Assembly: GCA_009929275.1 (NCBI GenBank)
Contig: SAAW01000007.1
Location: forward strand, 1-47,863
Source: Clostridia bacterium
GTDB lineage: Bacteria > Bacillota > Clostridia > Christensenellales > UBA1242
Direction: 5' to 3'
DNA length: 47,863 nucleotides
Shown here: positions 19,871-30,000 of the stretch, one piece after another
Position numbering within the stretch: position 1 is the stretch's first letter
Layout of the letters: each line of letters opens with the position of its first letter
The notes under the pieces: generated by a model
The model's database searches: none
What the model saw: the letters and a program-made list of their open reading frames with translations, nothing else
What the model was told of the DNA's origin: nothing
Program-made: the position numbers and the translations under genes

Positions 19871-21616
19871 ATGATTAAAGTTACGATTGACAATGTTGTT
19901 GTGGAAGTGGAAGAGGGCTCAACAATTTTAACTGCAAGCGTTAAAGCAAAAGTTAAAATTCCCACTCTTTGCTATTTAAAAGGCATAAATGAAATTGGCG
20001 GTTGCAGAATGTGTGTCGTTGAAGTGGAAGGCGTCAAAAACCTTGTCACCGCTTGCACATATCCTGTGACAGAGGGAATGATTGTCCGCACAAATTCTCC
20101 ACGCGTTCGGGCTTCAAGGAAATGCACGCTAGAACTCCTTTTAAGCGACCACAATAAAGATTGTTTGTCTTGCGAGAGAAATGGGAATTGCGAACTTCAA
20201 GCGCTTTCGGACGAGTATGACTGCGACAGCAAAAAGTATTCTGGCGAATTTTCAAAGTCAAACATTGATGACAGTTCTGTTTCTTTTGTCAGGGATAATA
20301 GCAAATGCATAAAATGCAGAAAATGCGTGGCAGTTTGTCAAGTCGTGCAGTCTGTGGACGCCATAGGTGTGGGTAAAAGGGGCTTCAACACTCAGATTGG
20401 CTGTGCTTTTGAAGGAAAGATAAACGAAAGCACATGTGTAAATTGTGGACAATGCTTGATAAACTGCCCAACAGGTGCATTAACTGATAAATCTCAAAAA
20501 CTTGAAGTGCTTGAACAATTAGCACAAAAGAAAAAGAGAATGATTGTTGCAATGGCGCCGTCTGTGAGGGTGACTTTGGGCGAACATTTTGGAAGTAAAA
20601 TTGGCGAAAATGTCGAAGGGAAGATGATTTCTGCACTCAGAAGGCTGGGGTTCGATGATGTTTTTGACATAGATTTTGGAGCAGATTTGACGATTATGGA
20701 AGAGTCGCACGAACTTATTTCAGCCCTAAAAAGCGGTGAGAAAAAGCCTCTTTTCACATCGTGTTGTCCGTCGTGGGTAAAATTTGTAGAGATTTTCTAT
20801 CCCGAGTTTATCAAAAATATTTCCACTTGCAAGTCTCCACAACAGATGATGTCGGCAACAATTAAGACTTTTTATGCCGAGAAATTAAAGGTAAAACCAA
20901 GCGACTTGTATTTTGTGTCGATAATGCCTTGCATCGCAAAAAAGTTTGAAAGACTGCGAGACGATCAATCCGCAGGCGGAATGGGGCAAGACACCGATGC
21001 AGTGCTAACTGTGCGAGATTTGACAGAAATGATTAAAGTGTGCGGGATTGACTTTATGAATTTAGAGGACGGCAAGTTTGACGAAATGCTAGGACTTTCT
21101 TCTGGTGCTGGTGTAATTTTTGGGGCAACAGGCGGAGTTATGGAAGCAGCACTCAGGACATTAAGTGACACTTTAGAGAAAAATCCACTCAAAAAAGTGG
21201 AATATTTGCTTGTTCGTGGCATAAGTGGCACAAAGGAAGCAGAGATAGACATTGCCGGGAAAAAGGTGAAACTTGCAGTTGTGAGCGGACTAAATAATGC
21301 AAGGACCCTGCTTGAAAAAATAAAATCAGGCGAGAAAGAATATGATTTTGTGGAAGTTATGGCTTGTCCGGGTGGCTGTGCAAATGGTGGCGGAATGCCA
21401 ATTCACCCCGCATATGTTGTGAATAACAGAGAATTAGCAAAGGAAAGAGCAGATAATCTCTATGCAAGTGATGTGAAAAATAATCTAAGAAAATCTCACG
21501 AAAATCCATCAATAAAGTTTATTTATGAAAATTATTTTGGAAAAGCGGGCGGAGAAAAGGCTCACAAAATTTTACACACAACCTATATTGACAGGTCAAA
21601 GAACTTAAAATCATAA
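19871..21616 (+). CDS. hydA: [FeFe]-hydrogenase catalytic subunit HydA
   Basis: 581 aa, close to clostridial hydrogenase I. An N-terminal [2Fe-2S] ferredoxin domain (C-Y-L ... G-G-C-R-M-C ... A-C) is followed by the His/Cys cluster (H-N-K-D-C-L-S-C), two [4Fe-4S] motifs (C-I-K-C-R-K-C and C-V-N-C-G-Q-C) and the H-cluster domain. All three H-cluster signatures are intact: T-S-C-C-P-S-W, M-P-C-I-A-K-K-F-E and M-A-C-P-G-G-C-A-N-G-G-G. Together with HydB and HydC it should form a cytoplasmic NAD(H)- and ferredoxin-linked hydrogenase that makes H2 in fermentation. The maturases HydE, HydF and HydG are not in this window and must lie elsewhere. The gene is 12 bases from hydB, with AGAAAGG before the start. 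Confidence 0.96.
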   Translation: MIKVTIDNVVVEVEEGSTILTASVKAKVKIPTLCYLKGINEIGGCRMCVVEVEGVKNLVTACTYPVTEGMIVRTNSPRVRASRKCTLELLLSDHNKDCLSCERNGNCELQALSDEYDCDSKKYSGEFSKSNIDDSSVSFVRDNSKCIKCRKCVAVCQVVQSVDAIGVGKRGFNTQIGCAFEGKINESTCVNCGQCLINCPTGALTDKSQKLEVLEQLAQKKKRMIVAMAPSVRVTLGEHFGSKIGENVEGKMISALRRLGFDDVFDIDFGADLTIMEESHELISALKSGEKKPLFTSCCPSWVKFVEIFYPEFIKNISTCKSPQQMMSATIKTFYAEKLKVKPSDLYFVSIMPCIAKKFERLRDDQSAGGMGQDTDAVLTVRDLTEMIKVCGIDFMNLEDGKFDEMLGLSSGAGVIFGATGGVMEAALRTLSDTLEKNPLKKVEYLLVRGISGTKEAEIDIAGKKVKLAVVSGLNNARTLLEKIKSGEKEYDFVEVMACPGGCANGGGMPIHPAYVVNNRELAKERADNLYASDVKNNLRKSHENPSIKFIYENYFGKAGGEKAHKILHTTYIDRSKNLKS

Positions 21617-21660
21617 AATTTTCAAAATAAAAAAATTATAAAAAAATTATAAAAAATTAA

Positions 21661-21694
21661 AAAAAGAGAAAGCCAAATCACTTTCTCTTTTTTC
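21661..21694. terminator. Bidirectional terminator between hydA and metG
   Basis: A-rich AAAGAGAAAG pairs with CTTTCTCTTT (10 bp) around an 8-base loop, with T or A tails on either strand, between two convergent genes. Confidence 0.85.
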
Positions 21695-21707
21695 TATAAT
21701 TAATAAA

Positions 21708-23438
21708 TTATCTTGTTGAATCAATATATTCTTTTATATCAAAAGGTGTGGATAAAGTGGCTCTAAATCTTTGCAATTTTTCATCATCAACTCTTTCAAA
21801 AATTGGATTAATTTCTTTTATTTTGTGTCCTTTTTTGATATTTAATCTGCTTGCATTTTCCCAAAAATCGTTTGAGGTTGGGTCGTCCGAAAGTCCAAGT
21901 TGGTCTTGCCAAAGAGATTTCACTTTGTTTGGAATGATAGGACTTGCCACAATGCAAAGGCTTGCACAAATGTTTAATGCAAAGAATAAAACTTTTTTGG
22001 CTTCTTCAAATTTTTCTTGTTTCATAAGTGCCCAAGGAGCAGAAGATTCGATGTAGCCATTTCCAAGAGTTGCAAAGTTCATAATGAGTTTGTATGCTTC
22101 TCTAAGTTCAGCCTTTTCATATGCTTGCGAAATTCTTTCTGGCATTGTTGTGATTGCCGAAAGAATGTCTTTATCAAGGTCGTTTAAAACAATATCTTTT
22201 GTAAGTTCAAAATCATTTTCGCCATTAAAATAGTTTTTAACCATATTAAGAGTTCTGTTGAAAAGATTTCCAAATTTCCCCACAAGTTCACTGTTTGTGT
22301 TGTTTTTATAGTCTTCCCATTTGTAGTCGGTATCTCTATTTTCAGGTATAATTGTGGTGAGATAAGCCCTAAAAGTGTCAATATCTATGTCCGATTTTTC
22401 ATCAAGTAAGGAGTTGCAGAAAACTCCAATTTTTTTACTTTTGCTAAATTTTTTGCCCTCATAGTTTAAAAAGTTTAATCCCACCATATTGTAAGCAAGG
22501 TTATATTTTTTGTTTTCAAGCAGCATTGTTGGGAAGAACACTGTGTGAAATTGAATATTGTCTTTTCCCACAAAATTATATATTTTCGAGCCTTTTTTCA
22601 GCCATAAATCTTCATATTTTTGCTCGCTGAGTTCTCTTGTGATTGAAATATAGCCGATAGGAGCATCAAACCACACATAAAAAACTTTGTCCTCATAACC
22701 TTTGAGTGGAACAGGAAACCCCCATTTTATGTCACGAGAAATACATCTGTCTTTTAGTCCTTCCTGCACCCATTTTTTTGCTTCGCTATACACATGTGGT
22801 CGCCAGATGTCTTTTTTAGATTCAATCCATTTGTCCAGTTCACCCACCCCTTTTGAAAGGATAAGGAAAATGTGTTTAGATTTTTTCAAAACTGCTTTTT
22901 CTCCGCAAATTTTGCAATGAGCATCTTTAAGTTCACTAAGTGAAAAAATACTGTCGCATTTCTCACATTGGTCGCCATTTGCTTCTGTATATCCGCAATT
23001 TGGACAAGTCCCCACAACAAATCTGTCTGGCAAAAACATCTTGTCTTTTTCGCAGTAATACATTTCAATCTCGCCTTCACTAATAAATCCGTTTTTATAT
23101 AATTCAAGGAAAAATTCAGAAGTAATTTTCTCGTGAGTTTTTGTGTGAGTGTTTGAGTATATATCATAACTTATCCCAAGTTTTTCATAGATTTTTTTAT
23201 GAACAAGGTGAAGTTTTTCAGTGAGTTCTTCCACAGGGACACCCACTTCTTGTGCAGTCACAACGCTTGGGGTTCCGTGCATATCAGAGCCACCCACAAA
23301 GGTTGTATCATAGCCAAAACTTCGGCAATATCTTGCGAAAATATCCGCAGGCAAATGGCAACCAACAATGTGCCCAACATGAGGAATGTTGTTGACATAT
23401 GTAAGTGCCGAAGTTATTAATCTTTTTTCTTTTTTCAT
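21708..23438 (-). CDS. metG: Methionyl-tRNA synthetase
   Basis: 576 aa. The HIGH motif is H-V-G-H near residue 20, the KMSKS motif is F-S-K-S-K near residue 335, and two C-x-x-C zinc knuckles (C-P-N-C and C-E-K-C/C-K-I-C) lie between. The C-terminal anticodon domain is present, but the Trbp111-like tRNA-binding extension found in many bacterial enzymes is absent, which explains the shorter length. The start ATG overlaps the dtd stop as ATGA, so the two are translationally coupled in a dtd-metG operon. Confidence 0.96.
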   Translation of the reverse strand: MKKEKRLITSALTYVNNIPHVGHIVGCHLPADIFARYCRSFGYDTTFVGGSDMHGTPSVVTAQEVGVPVEELTEKLHLVHKKIYEKLGISYDIYSNTHTKTHEKITSEFFLELYKNGFISEGEIEMYYCEKDKMFLPDRFVVGTCPNCGYTEANGDQCEKCDSIFSLSELKDAHCKICGEKAVLKKSKHIFLILSKGVGELDKWIESKKDIWRPHVYSEAKKWVQEGLKDRCISRDIKWGFPVPLKGYEDKVFYVWFDAPIGYISITRELSEQKYEDLWLKKGSKIYNFVGKDNIQFHTVFFPTMLLENKKYNLAYNMVGLNFLNYEGKKFSKSKKIGVFCNSLLDEKSDIDIDTFRAYLTTIIPENRDTDYKWEDYKNNTNSELVGKFGNLFNRTLNMVKNYFNGENDFELTKDIVLNDLDKDILSAITTMPERISQAYEKAELREAYKLIMNFATLGNGYIESSAPWALMKQEKFEEAKKVLFFALNICASLCIVASPIIPNKVKSLWQDQLGLSDDPTSNDFWENASRLNIKKGHKIKEINPIFERVDDEKLQRFRATLSTPFDIKEYIDSTR

Positions 23439-23890
23439 ATCATTTTCTCCGTATCAAAAATTATAGTTACAGGGCCATCATTAACGCATTTAACAGTCAT
23501 ATCAGCCCCGAAAATTCCAGTTTCAATCTTTTTAAAGCAATTTTGTTTTTTGCTTTTTAAAATAAACTTTTCCACAAATTCATTCGCCTCTTTGGGAGGC
23601 ATACTTTCAATGAAATCTGGTCTAAAACCATGAGTTGTGTTTGCATATAAAGTGAAATTGCTGATGACAAGCATTTCAGCACAAACAGCAGAAGGACATA
23701 AATTCATTTTACCATTTTCATCTTCAAAAATCCTAAGTCCACAAATCTTTTTAACAAGATAGTCTAAGTCTTTTTCGCTGTCATTCTTACCAATGCCCAA
23801 AAACACCACAAAACCTTTGCCAATGCTTCGAATTTCTTCATTTTTGACAACTACATTTGCGTTTAAAACTCTTTGTAAAACTGCTCTCAT
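23435..23890 (-). CDS. dtd: D-aminoacyl-tRNA deacylase
   Basis: 151 aa, the usual length. It hydrolyses D-aminoacyl-tRNA and mischarged glycyl-tRNA(Ala). M-R-A-V-L-Q-R-V opens the protein as in the family, and the G-P-V-T motif (the Gly-cisPro chirality filter in most family members) is intact. The other signature, usually S-Q-F-T-L, reads S-N-F-T-L, a Gln to Asn change. The gene is first in an operon with metG, with AAGGAC upstream of ATG 23890. A D-amino-acid quality-control enzyme is of note because the island further right has amino-acid racemases. Confidence 0.94.
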   Translation of the reverse strand: MRAVLQRVLNANVVVKNEEIRSIGKGFVVFLGIGKNDSEKDLDYLVKKICGLRIFEDENGKMNLCPSAVCAEMLVISNFTLYANTTHGFRPDFIESMPPKEANEFVEKFILKSKKQNCFKKIETGIFGADMTVKCVNDGPVTIIFDTEKMI

Positions 23891-23911
23891 CTTTGTCCTT
23901 TATAGTTTTTG

Positions 23912-23940
23912 ATTATACACTAAAAAAAGAGTTTAATCAA
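23912..23940 (-). promoter_or_regulatory. Sigma-A promoter of dtd-metG
   Basis: On the minus strand TTGATT (23940-23935) and TATAAT (23917-23912) are 17 bases apart, 21 bases before the dtd start. Confidence 0.8.
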
Positions 23941-23993
23941 ATGAAAATATTTTAATTTTATTGCACAAAGCGAGATTTAATGCATTTTTTATT

Positions 23994-24021
23994 TTGAAAG
24001 AAAAACAATATATTATATAAT
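23994..24021 (+). promoter_or_regulatory. Sigma-A promoter of the large lipoprotein gene
   Basis: TTGAAA (23994-23999) and TATAAT (24016-24021) are separated by 16 bases; the gene starts 66 bases further on. Confidence 0.65.
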
Positions 24022-24087
24022 AATTTTAATTATAATAAAGAAATTTGTGCAAAATTGTAATTTTTAATTTAACAAAAAAGGATTGAA

Positions 24088-27000
24088 ATGAAAAAAGTAT
24101 TAAAATTTTTTTTATTACTACCAGTACTTTTAATAATAATGAGTTGTTTTTTCGCTTGTGGTGAAGAATATGTGACGAGTGTTTCCGCGTCTCTTCCAAG
24201 CAATGTCAGCATGGTGGAAGAAAGAGGTAGATATTATTTAGAATATAGCACAACCCCAATTCAACTTGACATCACACTCACTCCATCAAAGTTTTCCATA
24301 AGAAATCTCAATTGGTCGACGACTGCATCAAACATTGCATATGTCAACAATGACGGGAAATTCGTGATGGCAGGAGGCTCGGGCGATGTTAACATTCAAG
24401 CAACATATGTGAATGAAAACGGGACAACAGTGTCCTCAGTTCTTTTAAAATTCAACATTTCCATTGATCCTTTCCCTTGTTTTGCAAACGAAACAGCAAC
24501 TGGGATATATTTAGGCATAGACATTAAAAACAACTATGTTGTTCAAAATGCCAAACCTCAAACTTATGAATATGTCTACTATTACATTGGAGATGACAAC
24601 GACTCAGAAGTTGTGCAGAGCATTGTGAATGCAGGAGAATATCTCATAACTTATGTGCGTTCGGCTTCGCAAACAAAATTTTCAGAGATGAGGTTGACAG
24701 TTGAAAAATATACAATTGACAAAACTTCTGTCAAAACTTCCCCAAATTGCACGAGCGTCTATGCGGACAGCACTTTGCCGACTGGCTTTTTTTCCACAAC
24801 TCCCACTGACGAGCAATTTTCAAATGGCTTTGATTTGACAGATGGAGTGGGTAGAGATGCAGGAAAAGTCATCGGGAAATATCTTTATATGACAAATGCA
24901 AAAACAACTTCAAATGTAGGGACTTATGTCACCAACATTGTCTATGAGTTAGGCGATGAATATGAAAAAAACTATGAATTAACTTCCATTTCTGGAATTC
25001 ACACAATAACGCCAAAACAAGTTGTCCTTTCCATAGAAAATCAAATAATTACATATGGCGAAACCATAAATTCAAATAACTATTATCTCTATGGCTACGA
25101 GCAATACACTCTTAATGGAGATTCAATTGAAGGATTGACTGCTCTGACAAACGAGATGTATACAAGGCGAATTAACACAGGCGACTATGTGAAGTTGCAA
25201 AACGATATTGTCGTCGTCAATAACGTCTGGGGCTATATTGACGCGGGGATTTATATTTTAAACTATGATTCAAACCTAATTTCCACAGATGGAAACGTTG
25301 AAATAAAAGAATTATTAAGTGGCATTTTAACAGTTAACAAAAAAGAAATTGTCATCTCTCCAAATTCAAACAACAGCAAGTTCTACACAGAAGAAGACGA
25401 CTATGCCAGTTTGGAATATTCCTATTCGGGCGTCATCTCAAATATAAACGAAATTGTCCCATTTTTAACGATAAACTATCAAGGTCTAGATTACGGCACA
25501 ATGAATTTTAAAGCCCCAGTCGGCTCATATCTCTATGGCATAGATAACACTTTGAACAAAAATTTCATTTTTAGTCTAACAGAACACGCTTTGGCAGCTT
25601 ATGACGAAGAAGATCAGATTTTGTTTGAAGTGAAGCCTTGTCCAGTTGTGATTAAATTTGATAATATTGTGGAATATTATGAAATGCCAAATGGCTATGA
25701 CGAAAATAATAATGTTGTGCCAACTGTCAGTTATTATTCTGTGATGACAAACAACAGCATTCCAAACTATGAACTAGACGCCATTTTATCGCTTAAAATT
25801 AATGGTCAGGAGCAAGTTGTAGACGGTGTTTGCACATGCGCTTTAAATGATTTTAGTAACAACGGCAGTTTTGAATTTTCGACAGGCGAGATTTTTAAGA
25901 TATCTTTAAAACTTATCTCTCAAGCAACTGTCGGCAGTCATTATGCCACCTACTATGTTGCTCTTCAAACAAGCATTTCAACAGAAGTCTTAAATTATTC
26001 AATAACTGTCGAGAAGTCCTATGTCTACCTTGACAAGATAAATATCACAGTCATTCCAAACGAGACAAATAATATTTCTTCAAAAGTTTATTCGCAAGAC
26101 GGCTCAATTTCAAATCTTTTCTATAGTGACTACACAATTTCCGGCGAAATGGAAAATAATGTTGAAGTTTCAAATGTGTTAGGAACAGAATTAATCCTAT
26201 CTCTAACAGACAGAAACGGATTGTTTTATATGAAGCAAAGTAATGGAACTCTCACCGCAGTGGAAAATCTTTCAAATTGTGGAAGATACAAGATTTTCTT
26301 GTCTTCAAATTTATCCTATTCGTCTGGGAAAGAATATTATAATTTTACTCTAGACAATTCAAAAGAATATTTTTACACAGTAACTCAAAGACCAATTGTA
26401 ATCACACCAAATGACGGACAAGGCAAAATATATGGAGATTCGGATTCAGTTCTAACATTTATTTATGGCGACTCCATAAGCAACCTGCCTGTGACTGGCA
26501 GTCTTGTGAGAGCCTCAGGCGAAAATGCAGGAAGTTATGAAATTTCTCTGGGCACTCTAAGTTTTGGCTCAAACTACACTCTTTCTTTAAATCCAATCGT
26601 AAAACATTTTACAATTTCAAAAAGGGACATTACTATAACCCCGATTTCATACACCACAACTTATGGCGACAACTATCCAACGACAATTGGATACAACGAT
26701 CCACTTGCGGGGCAATCTTACAATGCCTCAATTCTTGTCAGACCAACTTTTACAGGTGAATTTAAACTCTACTATGGCGAGAGTGAAACAGCAATCTCAA
26801 AAGTGGGAAACTTTTACCCTGTGAAAGTTGTCGGAGGACAAGTCGTGGCATACACGATTAAGCAGGGCACATTTTTATGTCAGAATAACAACTATGAAAT
26901 GACAGTTGTGGGAACTTCCACCTATCTTGTCAATAAAAAAGAAGCAACTTTAAACATTATTGCTGAAAATAAATCTTCAACAGACGGCATTTCAAGCACT

Positions 27001-30000
27001 TTTTCAAATTTCACAAATTACACTTTAATCGGAGAAAATGGGACGGAAAGTGTTACTATATCCGGGATTTCTTTCACAGCCACTTTTGGAGATGACAAAT
27101 ATTATATTGATGGCATTGAAGACATTTCCTCGCTTTTGATACAAAAAGATGGCATCGACGTCACGCAATGCTACAATATATCTCTCGGGCAAAGCATTGT
27201 CTATTACATCGCAAGCACCATTGTCAATCTGTCTATAGTGGGAGTGGACGACGAGACTTCATCTCTTGTGAAAGTTACATATTCGGGAGAAGAAGTCGCA
27301 AATAAATTTAAACTGATTTGCACAACCGCAGGGTTTGAGATTAATGAGGGAGAAAGTAACTATGAAATTACATATTCAACAAACACAACACAAGACGTCA
27401 CTCCATTAAACGCGGGAAGTTATTATGTTTCATTGAATGTTGGGATAAACAACAAAATTGTAATAACAAACACTTCAAATAGTGAAGATATTGAATTTTC
27501 AGCGCTTGGAGTCAAAGTCAGCAGTTGCGTGCTTAATCTTTCACAATTTGCCTATCTTAACATTTCACAAGCAGACATAAGTTATATTGCGAACTATTTA
27601 GGTTTTGAATCTGCCTTAACCTATGGCAGTGACGAATCAGCACTCTCAAACATCAGAACAACCTATGACGACGGCGGAGTGACAAAGAGTATTTTTACTG
27701 GTGTGAATGATGAATTTATTGAACTTAAAACCTATGGAAATGGCAAAAACTTTGTTTTCACCAGTTCGCCTCAGTCAGTGAGAACTCTAAACGCAAGTGC
27801 AAGTGTAACCTATTCAATAAAAGTAACCATTCAAGCAATCAAAACAGGGACTAGTGATTTGGACGCAAACTATAAATCTCTCACAATTGATGTTAAATTG
27901 ACCGTTGTTCCAAGTGAGATTATTCTTGAAGGAAGCACCTCACTAGAATACAAAGGAAGTTATTCTCAGCAAGGAGCAATTGTTTATTCAGGGCACGCAA
28001 GCATATTTTCACTTGAAGTGGCGACTTCCACAAGCGATGCAATTTATTCAAATTCCTACACTTATGAGGGCATCGAAACTTTCTATAACAATTCAGTGGA
28101 AGGCTATGTTGAGGTGTTTAGTTATTCCGGAGGGATAGTCTCCTCGACTTCAAACACAAAATTAGCAAGTGATTTATCCATATCCACCATAGAATTAGTG
28201 ACATATTCTGGCGATAATTACTATCTTATCAACAAAGAAACAGATGCTTATTGCATTAAAATTAAAACGCAAGACGCAACGCCAAAAGATGCGGGGGTAT
28301 ATCTTTGCATAGCAACTTGCACAGCAGGCGACAACTTTGTTTTCGATGGCAATCTAAAAAGTGTCAACTATTATGAATTTTTTGAGATAGAGCGTTCAAA
28401 TGACATCTTAATAAACGATTGGAAGAGCGAGTTCAGGTGGGGAACGACCTTTAATTTAGAAGATCCATCATCACTTCCTTTCAGCTATTCAATGTTGCCA
28501 GACTTTAAGAGTAAAGTGATCTATTTAGTGGAAAATGAAGAAGATTGGGAAGCGGTTAGTTATGTTTTGTCAGTAAATCCATCTTATTTAATAACCCTTT
28601 TAATTGACGAAAGGAATTATTACATTTCTTCCAATCAAACCTTTGCAGTCACAAGCCGTGAAGCACAGATTGTCTTTCCAACAAGAACAAAATATGGCTT
28701 TAAAGGGGAAAATCAGCCTATAGACTTATTCCTTGAAGATATTGTTGCGATTTTAAAAGACCAAAATGGAGTGCCAATTGATGAGAAAAAATATATCAAT
28801 TATAGCGCAAATTTTACTCTCATATATAAAACCGAGACAGATACAGTTCTTCAGAGTGCTCCTTGGGACGCAGGCAACTATGTTTTGACTGTAAATTATG
28901 GAACAACATCAAGCAATTACTATGGTGAAGGCACTTTTGCATACACCATAGAAAAGTCCGCTTTTACAGGAGAGATTATAATAAGTAATTATGAAATTGA
29001 ATACGACCCTTCCATAACCGCAGAAGTGCTATATAACATCTTAATTGGCAATATGTTTTACATTGAAAATGGTTGGGACTACACTTTAACAGTTAAGAAC
29101 GAAGCAGGGAAGATCATTTCAACCTCAAATGAAAACGGCTGGCTTTCCACAATTAATAGCATAAGTGTCAAGAAGATTGTCTTCACCGTTACTTTCAATG
29201 AGACGAATACAATCAGTGATTACATTGCGTCTGCATATCTAACAATCACCGCAAGGAAGATTAAAGACAGCAACTTTAATGTCCCATCGAACGACATTCA
29301 ATATTCCTATTCTGGCAATGCTTTTTATAATGAACTCATCTATAACACAGTTAATATTGCACCAAAAACAATCAACAGTTCAGTTGTGTTCCCAGTTGGT
29401 TCCTCGACATATAAAGTTGTGACTCTTTCATATAACAGCATAAAGTTGCTCGATTGTTTGGACAATGAATTATTCACCCTAACATACAATTATTCCTATC
29501 AAAGCGCCGTTGGTTCTTCAACATACGTTTCGATGTCATCTGCTCCCATCGCTTCAAAAACAGTGAACTATAAAGTAGTCTATGTTTTTTCAAACTTTGG
29601 CAACAACTATTCAAATAAGTTGGCATCAAACACAATAACTAGATATTTCAAGATAAACAAAGTGTCAACTTTATATATCTCAATTTTTGATGATGCAGAC
29701 GACAATTATGACACAAGTATTATAAGACAATATAGTGGCGATGATTTTTATGACATTTTCAGCATTGGCAACCTGCTCAACATTGTCAGCGTTTCAAACA
29801 GCAGTGATATAAAAGATAACATTAATAAAACTATCTTTAAAACAACATCAGCCAGAACCTATTCTAGTTTAGGGGGAATTCACCTTGTTGTATTTTTCAC
29901 AGATGAAAATGGCGTTGTTGTCGAAGATTTAACAAATGCAGGTTCCTATTTCCTCAACATTTCTTTTTTGAGAAATTCAAACTACTCTGTCTCAGAATTT

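Noticed and set aside
23435-23438. UGA read as tryptophan (code 4)
   Set aside because: TGA ends dtd and several operon genes exactly at overlaps with the next start, so it works as a stop.
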